A DNA stretch of 32,500 nt from an archaeon (GTDB taxonomy: Archaea; Undinarchaeota; Undinarchaeia; Undinarchaeales; JALTGF01), in the NCBI GenBank assembly GCA_027077325.1, contig JALTGF010000068.1:1-32500 (forward strand), given 5' to 3'. Made by a program: the position numbers and the translations under genes. Shown here in pieces: positions 15,978 through 24,981 of the stretch (position 1 is its first letter; each line of letters begins with the position of its first letter). The notes under the pieces were generated by a model that saw only the letters and a list, made by a program, of their open reading frames with translations, did no database searches and had not been told where the DNA came from.

Positions 15978-16071
15978 CAAAGATCACCACACTTATTAAA
16001 TTCCTCTGATTTAAAAGCTTTTTTCTCTCATTATCAAAAATTATTTTAATACACTGTTTCACTATACCTCT

Positions 16072-17367
16072 ATGGCTAAAGTAAAAAGCAAGGATATCAG
16101 AGAAAGAATAAATGAGTACCTTAAGCAACTTCAATATTTTAAAGAAAAAATCCAAAATGAACAATCAGAGGAATCTGTCAAAGAAGCAATTGATTATATT
16201 CATGATGAAGGGCTTGGAAAACTAATTGAAAACGAGCAAGGTGAAAACCCTGCCTCTGCTTTAAAAAATTTAAGGAAGGATGACCTTGGTTGTGTAAATT
16301 TGGATGCAATTGTTGGGATAATCTCCTTTTTAATAATGCTTTTTACAATGATTAAAAAACAGTTAAAAAAATTGCATTATATTGCTCGTTGGAAGCCTGC
16401 TGAGGAAATACCTGACTATACCTATCACGTTAGTGAAAGTAACAACTTGTATGAAAACTTCGTAGAGTCTCTTAAAAGAACGCACGGCGTGAGGGAGCAG
16501 CCAAAAAAGAAAGGAAAAGTAAAGAAGGAGATTGGGCTTGTGTTTGGGGTTATACAAAGTAATCATGAATTAGTCATCCATGGACTTTTGCCTATTAAAA
16601 ATCTCCTTGCCCCAGCAGTTAGGAGATCCATAAATGATAGTGAATTTATTGAAGCATTAACAGAACTAAACTATGAACTAATCTCAGATAAACTCCGGGA
16701 GGAGCTTGTTATAAATACATTAAGGATAATCCTAGATAAATTTTTCTTTGAATCAAATGATGTTCTCTTTAGAAAAAAAATATTGCAATCTCTGTTTTCC
16801 TACGAGGGCACTGAATCCTACAGCAATCCTTTTAAAGCTTGGCTTTTTAAAAAGGAAAGCTCTCCGGAAAAAAGAAGAAAGTTTTTATACAGAAAATTTT
16901 TGGGGCTATACCTGTTTGAGGAGGGCGTCCTAGACCATGTCATAATCACCAAAGATATACTTAAAAAATTAAGGGAGTTGCACATGCTTCCAAAAATCCC
17001 ACAAAATGTTAGGAACCAGTTTAATATTAAAGATGAGGAGGATTTCCTTAAAATCATTGGACTAAATGAACTCCCCCGATTCCTATTTTTAAACTCCACT
17101 CAATTTAACCAAGTATCAACGCTTTTTGAAAGTTTTGAGCCTGTTTTAGAATCTAGAACTTGGCAGGCCCCACCAATCCTCTTGTGCTTTGATAATAAAG
17201 TTAAACATAATTGTATGTGTATTGGAAAAAATGACTTGTTTGGATTTCAAAGAATACGCCACATAAAGCACAAAAGAAATCCAACCAGACGCCAGCCAAT
17301 TAAAAGAGTATTAAACGCATATCCAGCCCTACTACCGCCAGTGACATATGCTACTCCTTCAAAATAA
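16072..17367 (+). CDS. Orphan protein with one membrane segment
   Basis: 431 aa, not recognised. The N-terminal region (1-75) is charged and helical. One hydrophobic segment (about 78-96, LDAIVGIISFLIMLFTM) is followed by KKQLKK. The bulk (100-430) is soluble, mixed and lysine-rich, with a basic C-terminus (HIKHKRNPTRRQPIKR). A CMC pair near residue 382 is the only cysteine cluster. No catalytic motif is visible. The TATA-like TTTTAATAC about 30 bases upstream suggests a leaderless, single-gene transcript. Its end overlaps the scpA end by 17 bp, tail to tail. It could be a lineage-specific membrane-anchored protein. Confidence 0.75.
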   Translation: MAKVKSKDIRERINEYLKQLQYFKEKIQNEQSEESVKEAIDYIHDEGLGKLIENEQGENPASALKNLRKDDLGCVNLDAIVGIISFLIMLFTMIKKQLKKLHYIARWKPAEEIPDYTYHVSESNNLYENFVESLKRTHGVREQPKKKGKVKKEIGLVFGVIQSNHELVIHGLLPIKNLLAPAVRRSINDSEFIEALTELNYELISDKLREELVINTLRIILDKFFFESNDVLFRKKILQSLFSYEGTESYSNPFKAWLFKKESSPEKRRKFLYRKFLGLYLFEEGVLDHVIITKDILKKLRELHMLPKIPQNVRNQFNIKDEEDFLKIIGLNELPRFLFLNSTQFNQVSTLFESFEPVLESRTWQAPPILLCFDNKVKHNCMCIGKNDLFGFQRIRHIKHKRNPTRRQPIKRVLNAYPALLPPVTYATPSK

Positions 17368-18028
17368 ATATCTCCTTAAAAAATTCTTCCTGCTCTATAT
17401 CTATCTTTCCATCATTTGCTAAATGAAGCAAAGGCAGTAATGTGCCAATTACCTCTGATCTTGTTTTCTTACTTAACAAATTTGAAAATGCAATCTTCTT
17501 TAATTTTGATTTTAATATCTTTGCATACAATTCGTCAATTTTTTCACTAATGTCCTCCTCTTCTAGTTTTAGCTCAAATGGTTCTGGCTTGAATTTTATC
17601 GGTTTTTCTTTTTTGACTAGTGCTTTTTGCAAGTTGCTAATTAAATCCTCAAGCGTAACGCGCCTTGCTGGCTTTCTCCTAATCCTCAAATCTAAAATTG
17701 GAAACTCATCTTCTCCTTTTTCAGTATCCTCTTCTGTAAACTCTTCTTCTGAAAATAATTCTTCAAACCTCTCTTCTTCCTCATCGCTCATAATCAGTTG
17801 GTCTGATTGCATCTTAAGCAATATTGCAGCAGCAAGAATAATCCTGGCAGGAATTCTCAGGTCAAGCTCTTTCATCTTTTTAATCTTTTTAGTATATGTC
17901 TCAGTAAGTTTTGTTATGTCTATATCCCACGGGTCTAAGTCCTCTGTTCTGACTATGTCAAGCAAGATGTATTCCCATGCCCGTTCGGACTGCAATATCT
18001 GTTCTATGTTAAGTTCCACCTTCCTCAT
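17351..18028 (-). CDS. scpA: ScpA, kleisin subunit of the SMC complex
   Basis: 225 aa. Closes the SMC ring by bridging the two ATPase heads. The N-terminal domain shows the hallmark LDPWDIDITKLTETY (31-45) and the conserved IPARIILAAAILLKMQSDQL. A long acidic linker (about 82-110, rich in Glu) follows. The C-terminal winged helix (about 180-225, KTRSEVIGTLLPLLHLANDGKI) contacts the SMC head. It starts inside the end of smc, with coding regions overlapping by 20 bp in different frames, so the two are made together. No scpB is visible downstream. Confidence 0.92.
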   Translation of the reverse strand: MRKVELNIEQILQSERAWEYILLDIVRTEDLDPWDIDITKLTETYTKKIKKMKELDLRIPARIILAAAILLKMQSDQLIMSDEEEERFEELFSEEEFTEEDTEKGEDEFPILDLRIRRKPARRVTLEDLISNLQKALVKKEKPIKFKPEPFELKLEEEDISEKIDELYAKILKSKLKKIAFSNLLSKKTRSEVIGTLLPLLHLANDGKIDIEQEEFFKEIFILKE

Positions 18029-20498
18029 CTCCCTTGATATGCTTTAGATCTATCCCAACAATCTTTGAAGCTCCGTTTGGACCCATTGAAACTCCAAAAA
18101 TACTGTCTGCTTCTTTAACGGTTGCATTATTGTGGCTAATGACAATAATTTGTGCGTCTTTCAATCGCTCGGCAAGCAATTTAGTGACCCTTACTGAATT
18201 TTTTTGGTCAAGTGCTGCATCTACCTCATCAAGAACATAAAATGGTGCCGGCTTGTACTCTTGAAGCGCAAGCAAAAATGCAAGTGCAGTTAGAGACTTT
18301 TCTCCACCACTCATCGCTTCCAAACTTAACACTTTTTTCCCTCCTGGGTTTGCATTTATGAAAAGACCCCCGCTCAATGGATCCTCTTCGTTTTCAATTT
18401 TAAGCTCGCCCCACCCTCCAGGAGAAAGTTTTGGATAAATGTTTGAAAATGCCTCTGAAACTTTGTTAAATACAGAATAAAATACCTCTTTCTTTTTTGT
18501 TTCAATTTCCTCAATAAACTCTATTACTGAATCCCGCTCTTTCTTTAATTTATTAAACTTTTCTTCAAATTTCTTAAATTCCTCCCATTCTCGAGCATAA
18601 AGTTCAATTGCTTTCATATTAACTGGCTCAAGCGAGGTGATCTGTTTTTCAAGTTCAGATAGCTGGTGTTCTATCTTTTCAATATCAACTTTTTCAAATT
18701 CTCTCCCTTTAAATTTTTCAATATTTATCTTGACATCAACAAGTTTTGCATCAACCCTAGCTTTTTCAATTCTTAGGTCGCTTATGTCTCTCTGTAAGGA
18801 ATTGTACTCAATAAGTGCCTCGTCTCTTTCATGTCTGGCTTTTTCAATTTCTTCTTCCACATTTGTTCTTGTCTCTTCAAGTTTTTTGAAATTAATCCCT
18901 GCCTCTTCTGCACGTGCTTCAGTTTCAGACAGCTTCTTTTTTAGGGACTCAATCTCAAGTTGTGTTTCTTCAATCTCGTCAAGTAACTTGTCTCTATTTT
19001 TGACATATTCTTCTATCTCATTGTTTGGCGCGCTTTCTCTTTTTTTATAACCCCCAGTTATTGCCCCGCTTCTTTCGGCAACGTCCCCATCAAGTGAAAC
19101 CATTCTAAATTTTCCAATAAGGCTCTTCACCTTTTTCAGCTCTTCAACAACATAGGTATTCCCAAATATATATGCAAAAATCCCTCGGAACTTGTCATCA
19201 AATTTTATAAGATTTACTGCAAGTCCTATTATGCCTTTTCCTCTCATCGGCTTAAGTATTGGGCCGTGTATCTTATTTAATGGGAGGAATGTTGCCCTGC
19301 CAATTCTATTCCTTTTTAAGTATTCCACACATTTTAGGGCGGTGTCTTCATTATCTACCACAATGTAACGCTTCCTGGAACCCATGGCAGAGTCAATTGC
19401 AGCTGCGTATTTTGGGTCAACCCTTATTAGTTCTCCAACGGTTCCATAAACACCATCAATCTCTTCCTTTAATGATTCGACTTTTTTTAGTCCGCGATCG
19501 TCAATAAATGACTGGAGCTTGCTTATCATTGAGTCAAGTCTGCTTATCTCTGCTCTTTTTGACTCAATCTTACTCTCATCTATTGATATCCTGCTTTGTA
19601 ATCTTTCAACTTCGTTTTTTATTGAGAGCTGTTCCTGTCCGCCTTCTTTCAAAAGTTTTCTGTCAAGTTCCTTTAGCTCTTTTTCTTTTTGTTCAATTTT
19701 TGACTCAATTTCTTTTAGCTCTTTTTCACTTTCTGATTTTTTACTCTCAGATTCCTCAATTTTCTTATTTAAGATCTCTTCTTGTTCTTCAATCTCTTTT
19801 AACTTAGAAAACGCAAGGTTTGCTTCTAATTTTGAGTATCTCTCCTTAAGTTCCTTGTATTTTTCAGCATCTTCTTTTTCATCTTTAAGGGCCTCTATAT
19901 GTTTCTTCCTTTCGGAAAGTAAAATCACAACTTCCTTAATCTTCTCCTCTACTTTGTCCAAATCTTTTTTAGCAGCGGCCTTCTTTTCATCATACTCTGA
20001 AATCCCGCTGAGATTGTCAATAATCTGTCTCCTCTGAATTGGATCCATCTCAATAAATGAAGTTATCTCTCCTTGTGGCACTATATTGTGCCCCATTGAG
20101 TCAAGTTGTGCACTTAAAAGAAAATCAACAAATCTTGCCCTCGTCACCCGCTCTCCGTTTATCTTATATGTCATTGTCCCATTTCTTGTAAGTCGCCGGG
20201 TAATCACAACTTCATCTGAATCAAAAGGATACTCTCTTTTTGAGTTATCTAGGACAATTGAGACCTCCAGATATTTTGCAGGAGTTGCATTTTCTCCTCC
20301 ATTGTAAATAAGGTGGGTAAGCCTTTCTGCCCTAAGTGTTTTTGCTGTTGGTCTTCCAAGGACAAAAAGAATTGCATCGCATATGTTTGATTTCCCAGAG
20401 CCATTTGGCCCCATGATTGCCGTGAACCCCTTAGAAAATGGAATAGACACTTTCTTACTAAATGACTTAAATCCCTGAAGTTCTAAGCGTTTTATCAA
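18009..20498 (-). CDS. smc: SMC chromosome-folding ATPase with unusually short arms
   Basis: 829 aa, where prokaryotic SMCs are usually about 1,150-1,200. All functional parts are present: Walker A GPNGSGKS (30-37), Q-loop VPQGEI (141-146), hinge about 348-485 with the glycine-rich GAITGGY end, signature MSGGEKS (729-735), Walker B FYVLDEVDAALD (753-764) and the H-loop ISH (788-790). The coiled coils are about 168-345 and 487-660, each about half the usual length and nearly equal, so this is a symmetric shortening, not a broken gene. The start is TTG at 20498, chosen because GGAGG lies five bases upstream and the next residues (IKRLELQGFKSF) are the canonical SMC N-terminus. It is co-transcribed with scpA. 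Confidence 0.94.
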   Translation of the reverse strand: MIKRLELQGFKSFSKKVSIPFSKGFTAIMGPNGSGKSNICDAILFVLGRPTAKTLRAERLTHLIYNGGENATPAKYLEVSIVLDNSKREYPFDSDEVVITRRLTRNGTMTYKINGERVTRARFVDFLLSAQLDSMGHNIVPQGEITSFIEMDPIQRRQIIDNLSGISEYDEKKAAAKKDLDKVEEKIKEVVILLSERKKHIEALKDEKEDAEKYKELKERYSKLEANLAFSKLKEIEEQEEILNKKIEESESKKSESEKELKEIESKIEQKEKELKELDRKLLKEGGQEQLSIKNEVERLQSRISIDESKIESKRAEISRLDSMISKLQSFIDDRGLKKVESLKEEIDGVYGTVGELIRVDPKYAAAIDSAMGSRKRYIVVDNEDTALKCVEYLKRNRIGRATFLPLNKIHGPILKPMRGKGIIGLAVNLIKFDDKFRGIFAYIFGNTYVVEELKKVKSLIGKFRMVSLDGDVAERSGAITGGYKKRESAPNNEIEEYVKNRDKLLDEIEETQLEIESLKKKLSETEARAEEAGINFKKLEETRTNVEEEIEKARHERDEALIEYNSLQRDISDLRIEKARVDAKLVDVKINIEKFKGREFEKVDIEKIEHQLSELEKQITSLEPVNMKAIELYAREWEEFKKFEEKFNKLKKERDSVIEFIEEIETKKKEVFYSVFNKVSEAFSNIYPKLSPGGWGELKIENEEDPLSGGLFINANPGGKKVLSLEAMSGGEKSLTALAFLLALQEYKPAPFYVLDEVDAALDQKNSVRVTKLLAERLKDAQIIVISHNNATVKEADSIFGVSMGPNGASKIVGIDLKHIKGDEEGGT

Positions 20499-20562
20499 TG
20501 CTGCCTCCTTAAAGTGTTTGCATATATACTAACAGGCATGCGTCTATATAACTTTTTAGAAT

Positions 20563-21753
20563 TTATTTCAAAAGAAGTGGGACATACCTTAAAAGTGAAG
20601 GCCTCTTTGAAAGGATTTTTGCAAGTGCAGTAAATTTGCTTGCTTGTGTTAATTTAATGATGGTGTCTCCATCAATGTTCTCTGCTAAAAAGTTTAAGTC
20701 ATCATCTGAAAGTTGTTCAACAACCCTCCTCAACTTTACAATTCTCTTTAAGTTATTTCCCTCTGTTGAGTACCACTCATCTTCATATTTTTTCAAAACT
20801 TCCTTGCTTGCATCTCCCTTTTTAACTGCTTCTGCGGCAACTTTCCCTGCAATCCTTCCGGCAATAATTGCTTCCTTTATCCCTCCACCATGAATTGCAT
20901 TTACTTGATGTGCTGCATCTCCTATGACCATAAATCCATCTGTAACTAATGTTTCCAATGGCTCACCAACCGGGACACCTCCCCCATTTATCTCTATTAC
21001 GGAGCCATTCTTAAGTCCTGGGTGGTTTTTTATGAAATCAACTAAGTATTTATAAGCGCGTCCAGGCAAGTTTGCTCTTAGGCCAATCCCAACATTTGCT
21101 CTGTTTTCTCCTTTTGGGAATACCCAAACGTATCCGCCAGGTGCAACTTTGTTCCCCATATAAATTTCAAGCATATGTGGGTCTCTTAATTTAAGCCCGC
21201 CCATCTCAAACTGAAACGAGGAGCAAATGTCAGTAAGTTTGTGTGAAGAATTCAACCCTGCCCATCTTGCAGTCAAGCTTTCAACTCCATCTGCCCCAAT
21301 AACAACTTTTGCCTTTGCTTTAACTTTCTGTTCATCAAAGGTTAGAAGTTCAACACCAGTGATCTTTCCATCCTCTTTAATTAAAGAAGTAGCCCGTGTT
21401 CCTGCCAATACTTCTGCCCCGGCATCAACGGCCATGTATGCAAGTTTTTTGTCAAACATTTTCCTTTCAATAATGTATCCGGCAGTTTCAGTAAACCTTG
21501 CCTCAACAGATTTCCCGGAAGGTGCGTAAACATATGCTCCTTCTAGTTCTTGAATGGCCCAGGTTGGCTCTGGCTTTATTCCAATTAACTCCATTGCGTG
21601 AGAGCTAAGTCCTTCTCCACATCTTTTTGGAGCGCCAATCTCGTCTCTTTTTTCAACAACTAGAACAGAAGCTCCATTCTCAGCGGCATATCTCCCTGCA
21701 GTAGTTCCAGCAGGACCGCCTCCAATTACAACAACATCGTATTCTTCTTTCAT
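20563..21753 (-). CDS. Geranylgeranyl reductase family protein (archaeal lipid saturation)
   Basis: 396 aa FAD enzyme that reduces the isoprenoid double bonds of archaeal membrane lipids. The dinucleotide-binding GGGPAG is at 11-16, followed by VVEKRDEIGAPKRCGEG with the family cysteine (C45). YVWVFPKGENRANVGIG is the conserved substrate-side motif, and GDAAHQVNAIHGGGIKEA is the second FAD motif. I use the ATG at 21753. The open frame extends upstream but would overlap the ferredoxin gene, and the protein fold starts exactly here. AAGGATT lies upstream. The ferredoxin encoded 2 bp before is the likely electron donor. Confidence 0.9.
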   Translation of the reverse strand: MKEEYDVVVIGGGPAGTTAGRYAAENGASVLVVEKRDEIGAPKRCGEGLSSHAMELIGIKPEPTWAIQELEGAYVYAPSGKSVEARFTETAGYIIERKMFDKKLAYMAVDAGAEVLAGTRATSLIKEDGKITGVELLTFDEQKVKAKAKVVIGADGVESLTARWAGLNSSHKLTDICSSFQFEMGGLKLRDPHMLEIYMGNKVAPGGYVWVFPKGENRANVGIGLRANLPGRAYKYLVDFIKNHPGLKNGSVIEINGGGVPVGEPLETLVTDGFMVIGDAAHQVNAIHGGGIKEAIIAGRIAGKVAAEAVKKGDASKEVLKKYEDEWYSTEGNNLKRIVKLRRVVEQLSDDDLNFLAENIDGDTIIKLTQASKFTALAKILSKRPSLLRYVPLLLK

Positions 21754-21754
21754 T

Positions 21755-21946
21755 TTAATCCTTAATTGGTTTTCCAGGAACGCTAAGCGCGTGCATTGGG
21801 CAGAACTTTGCACATATATTGCAATCTGTACATTTCTTTGGATCTACAACAATCCTATTTCCCTGGTAATCAAGTGCTCCGACTGGGCAAACTGCTACAC
21901 ATCCAGTACATCTAATGCACAATTCCCGGTCAATCTTAACAGTCAT
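21755..21946 (-). CDS. Small 2[4Fe-4S] ferredoxin
   Basis: 63 aa. Two complete cluster motifs, CIRCTGCVAVCP (about 9-20) and CTDCNICAKFCP (about 39-50), bind two [4Fe-4S] clusters. Its gene stops 1 bp before the geranylgeranyl reductase start, so the pair is one operon, probably providing low-potential electrons for double-bond reduction. The TTTAATAAAG-type sequence upstream (about 21956-21966) may be the promoter. Confidence 0.92.
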   Translation of the reverse strand: MTVKIDRELCIRCTGCVAVCPVGALDYQGNRIVVDPKKCTDCNICAKFCPMHALSVPGKPIKD

Positions 21947-21997
21947 TTTAGCAATTTTAATAAAGTTAAAAGGTTTTAAAGGTTTCTATATAAAAAA

Positions 21998-22663
21998 ATG
22001 ATTCAAAAATCTAAAAAGTTGTACCCAGCCTCAAAAGTTGAAATAAATGGGTTTCTAGCAAAGCATTATGATCCTCTAATCTCATTGGCAACTTTTGGAA
22101 AATATTACAAAATAATTGAAAAATCTGCCGATTTAATGAAAATAAACATTGATGATAAAATTGCAGATTTTGGAAGTGGGACTGGTCGGACGGCGTGCAT
22201 ATTTAGGAAGCACTTCTCTAAAAATGGGCAATTAATTGGCTTTGACATTGGCGATGATATGATCTCTCAATTTAAGAAAAATTGCTCTAACTACAAAAAC
22301 ATAAATGTTGAAAAAATGAGGATAGATAAGCCAATGTCGTATGACTTTTTCTTTGACAAGGTCTTTATGTCTTTTGTTCTTCATGGATTTCCGCAGGAAG
22401 CAAGAGAGCAAATAATTGAAAATGCCTTTAATTTGCTTGGCCCTGGCGGAGAGCTGTTCATTCTTGACTACAATGAATTTAATTATGAAAACTCCCCGTT
22501 ATATGTAAAAATTCCTTTCAAGTTAATTGAGTGCAGTTATGCTTATGATTTTATAAAGCGGGACTGGAAAAAAATTCTAAAAAAACATGGATTTAGGGAT
22601 TTTCAAGAGTATTTTTTCTTCAAGGGATATGTACGTCTTTTAAGAGCATTAAAAGGAGTTTAG
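21998..22663 (+). CDS. Class I SAM-dependent methyltransferase
   Basis: 221 aa. Motif I is DFGSGTGRTA (about 57-66), with an acidic residue after the next strand (IGFDIGDDM) and a post-motif LGPGGELFILDYNEF. This is the UbiE/Coq5-like order, and the first 50 residues (FLAKHYDPLISLATFGKYYK) also look like that group. Substrate unknown. It is divergent from the ferredoxin/geranylgeranyl reductase operon, so a role in lipid or quinone modification is possible but only inferred. The gene end overlaps the aspS end by 4 bp. Confidence 0.8.
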   Translation: MIQKSKKLYPASKVEINGFLAKHYDPLISLATFGKYYKIIEKSADLMKINIDDKIADFGSGTGRTACIFRKHFSKNGQLIGFDIGDDMISQFKKNCSNYKNINVEKMRIDKPMSYDFFFDKVFMSFVLHGFPQEAREQIIENAFNLLGPGGELFILDYNEFNYENSPLYVKIPFKLIECSYAYDFIKRDWKKILKKHGFRDFQEYFFFKGYVRLLRALKGV

Positions 22664-23967
22664 GGTTTTATCCTTTTTACATCTCTTGGGAAGAGAACTG
22701 CCTCTCTTATATTTTTAACACCTGATATGATCATTGTCAATCGGTCAACACCAATTGCCCATCCAGAGTGAGGTGGCATCCCAAGTTTATAAAACTCTAC
22801 GATCTCCTTAAATTTATCCGGGTTAAGCCCTTTTCGTTTTATCATTTCGACATACATATCTGGATCATGAATTCTCCGCCCACCAGATGCAAGTTCAATC
22901 CCATCTAAAATGACATCAAACCCATAACTTAAGTTAGGATCACTTTCATGTGGATGGATATAGTATGGCTTTAATTCCATTGGCCATTCGTAAACAATTA
23001 CTGGTTTTTTGTAAATCTCAGAAAGTTTCTTTTCTCCTGCAGGCGGGATGTCATCCCCAAACTTAATTTTAATTCCTTCTTGTTTTAGAATATCTATTGT
23101 GTCTGCATAAGTAATTCTTTCAAATGGCTTCTTTGGAATTTCAAGGTTCCTCCCTAAAAGTTTTAACTCCTTTGGGCATTCATTCCTAACGTTTTTGTAT
23201 ATTGTTTCAAGAAGTCCTTCCATAACTTTCCAAGTATCTTCCTCTGTTGCAAAGCCCATCTCAATATCCATCTGGACAACTTCTGCAAGGTGCCTTGGGG
23301 TGTCTGATGGCTCTGCCCTAAAAATTGGGCCAATCTCATATACTTTTTCAAATGCAGATGTAAGAAGCTCTTTGTAAATTTGCGGGCTTTGCCTTAAAAA
23401 CGCTTCCTGCTCAAAATATTTCACTGGAAAGAGGTCAGCGCCGCCTTCAGTGGCGGTTGCAATTATCTTTGGAGTTTCAATCTCAAAAAATCCGTTTTCC
23501 TCAAAATAGCGGCGGGCAGAGCTTAAAATTTTATTCCTAATCTTAAATATTGCAATGACTTTTGGCTTTCTTAAATCAAGGACCCTCGCGTTTAATCTTG
23601 TGTCCAATTCTGCGGGGGTTTTTTCAGTAATCTCAAGCGGGAGTGGCTTTATTGATTTATTTAATATCTTTAAATCCTTTAGAATTACTTCAACGCCTCT
23701 AACAGATTTATCTGTCTTGTTAACAATGCCTTTGACCGCTATGACATCTTCTCTGTTTAGCTCTTTAACTTTTTCTAAAAATTTTTGGTCTTTAACTATT
23801 ACTTGCGCATCTCCTTCCCGGTCTGCAAGGATAATAAATGCAATCTTTGCATGAAGCCGGATTTCTCTTGCCCATCCCATTAAAATAACCTCTTTGCCGT
23901 CCAGTTCCGGAACTATCTGGGATGTGTAGTGTGTTTTCTTCCAATCTCCTAAACTTTCAATTTTCAT
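22660..23967 (-). CDS. aspS: Aspartyl-tRNA synthetase (AspRS, archaeal type)
   Basis: 435 aa class II synthetase. The N-terminal OB fold is about 15-105 (VILMGWAREIRLHAKIAFIIL). Motif 2 is FRAEPSDTPRHL with the following AEVVQMDIEM, and motif 3 is GWAIGVDRLTMI near the C-terminus. The end FPRDVKRIKP is typical of AspRS rather than AsnRS. I use the ATG at 23967, since a TTG three codons upstream would fall nearer the TATA box. TTATATATG about 25-30 bases upstream suggests a leaderless transcript. The residue two after Gly-Trp in the anticodon-binding fold is Arg, whereas I recall Trp in discriminating and His in non-discriminating archaeal enzymes, so tRNA-Asn charging cannot be decided. Confidence 0.92.
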   Translation of the reverse strand: MKIESLGDWKKTHYTSQIVPELDGKEVILMGWAREIRLHAKIAFIILADREGDAQVIVKDQKFLEKVKELNREDVIAVKGIVNKTDKSVRGVEVILKDLKILNKSIKPLPLEITEKTPAELDTRLNARVLDLRKPKVIAIFKIRNKILSSARRYFEENGFFEIETPKIIATATEGGADLFPVKYFEQEAFLRQSPQIYKELLTSAFEKVYEIGPIFRAEPSDTPRHLAEVVQMDIEMGFATEEDTWKVMEGLLETIYKNVRNECPKELKLLGRNLEIPKKPFERITYADTIDILKQEGIKIKFGDDIPPAGEKKLSEIYKKPVIVYEWPMELKPYYIHPHESDPNLSYGFDVILDGIELASGGRRIHDPDMYVEMIKRKGLNPDKFKEIVEFYKLGMPPHSGWAIGVDRLTMIISGVKNIREAVLFPRDVKRIKP

Positions 23968-24011
23968 AATAAGCAATAGTTAACAAGCATATATAAGATT
24001 ATATCTCAGTA

Positions 24012-24323
24012 CTAGTGAATTAAAAAGCGATTGTACATTATTATCCAGGCAATCAACCAAAAGCCCATATAAATTAGGCCGCCATTTGACATCCACCATT
24101 TCATATCGTACTTCTTTTTTCCTTCAGAATCCTTTTCTTTTTTTAACTTAAATGCAAACTGAACAGCTTCACCAGTAATCCAAAGGAAAATTAACATTAG
24201 TATAAGGATTAATCCACTGCTGAGTTGATATGGGTCTGAACTAAGATACCCGGATAAAATGCCAACTAATGTTCCTGATACAGAATGGATAATGACTGAC
24301 TTTTGTTCTAAGTTTATTTCCAT
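24012..24323 (-). CDS. Small membrane protein
   Basis: 103 aa with three likely hydrophobic segments (about 8-25, 34-58, 80-97) and a lysine-rich loop (KLKKEKDSEGKKKYDMKWW). It is reminiscent of small euryarchaeal membrane proteins with a (K/M)WW..NG motif, but I cannot name a family with confidence. It starts 1 bp after the rnhB stop and is the last gene of the regulator-rnhB operon. Function unknown. Confidence 0.75.
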   Translation of the reverse strand: MEINLEQKSVIIHSVSGTLVGILSGYLSSDPYQLSSGLILILMLIFLWITGEAVQFAFKLKKEKDSEGKKKYDMKWWMSNGGLIYMGFWLIAWIIMYNRFLIH

Positions 24324-24324
24324 T

Positions 24325-24981
24325 TTACCAACTGTCCAATGTTTTTTGTTTTTCCTTTTGTATAGCTCCGCTCACAGTACTCCACGTTTTTCTAACAATC
24401 TTTGGGAGCTTCTTATGTTCTTTAAGCCAGCTACTTAAAAAGCTTTTCGTTATGGGATCGCTTGGATATCCTGAGCCAATATCCTCACCATAAATCCTTT
24501 TTATCTCTTCAATGTCAGAATCCCTGGCCACTTTTGCAAGAATTGATGCAGCACTAACTATCGGAAATTTTTTGTCTGCCTCGTGCTTCGCAATTATTTC
24601 TGTATCCACCCTTAAATATTTCTTTAACCTGGATGCAAATTTTTTTTCAATTGGATCAACAGCATCAACATACACCTTGTCTGGTTGAAAATTATTTATT
24701 ATCCTTGCCATTTTCTTGACTTCTAGTTCATTTAAGTTTGTCCCAGATATCCTGCTAGAATCAATTTCTTCAGGTCCTATCCGAACTAATTCAAACCCGG
24801 ATAATGTCTCTTCAATAGGACCTTTCAATCCCACTCTTTGAAGTGGGCTTAGCTCCTTTGAATCTCTCACTTTTAGCTTTTTTAAATTTGCGATTTTCTT
24901 CTCTTCAATTAGCGCGCCACATATCACTAGTGGTCCTATAACTGCTCCTCGCCCAGCTTCGTCAATTCCCAGAATTTTCAT
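24325..24981 (-). CDS. rnhB: Ribonuclease HII
   Basis: 218 aa. Removes RNA from RNA-DNA hybrids, including primers and misincorporated ribonucleotides. GIDEAGRGAVIGPLV (about 5-19) carries the catalytic Asp-Glu pair. KVYVDAVDP and KHEADKKFPIVSAASILAKVARD supply the remaining active-site residues, including the conserved tract around SAASI. Its ATG overlaps the stop of the ribbon-helix-helix gene (ATGA) and it is followed at 1 bp by a membrane protein gene, so it is probably transcribed under that regulator's control. That would be unusual for a housekeeping enzyme. Confidence 0.95.
   Translation of the reverse strand: MKILGIDEAGRGAVIGPLVICGALIEEKKIANLKKLKVRDSKELSPLQRVGLKGPIEETLSGFELVRIGPEEIDSSRISGTNLNELEVKKMARIINNFQPDKVYVDAVDPIEKKFASRLKKYLRVDTEIIAKHEADKKFPIVSAASILAKVARDSDIEEIKRIYGEDIGSGYPSDPITKSFLSSWLKEHKKLPKIVRKTWSTVSGAIQKEKQKTLDSW

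Noticed and set aside
18637..20037. Long serine/leucine-rich open frames antisense to smc
   Set aside because: Mirror frames of a glutamate/lysine-rich coiled coil in AT-rich DNA; no promoter or ribosome site, and low-complexity sequence.
21754..21813. N-terminal extension of the geranylgeranyl reductase
   Set aside because: It would lie inside the ferredoxin gene, and the FAD fold begins at the ATG at 21753.
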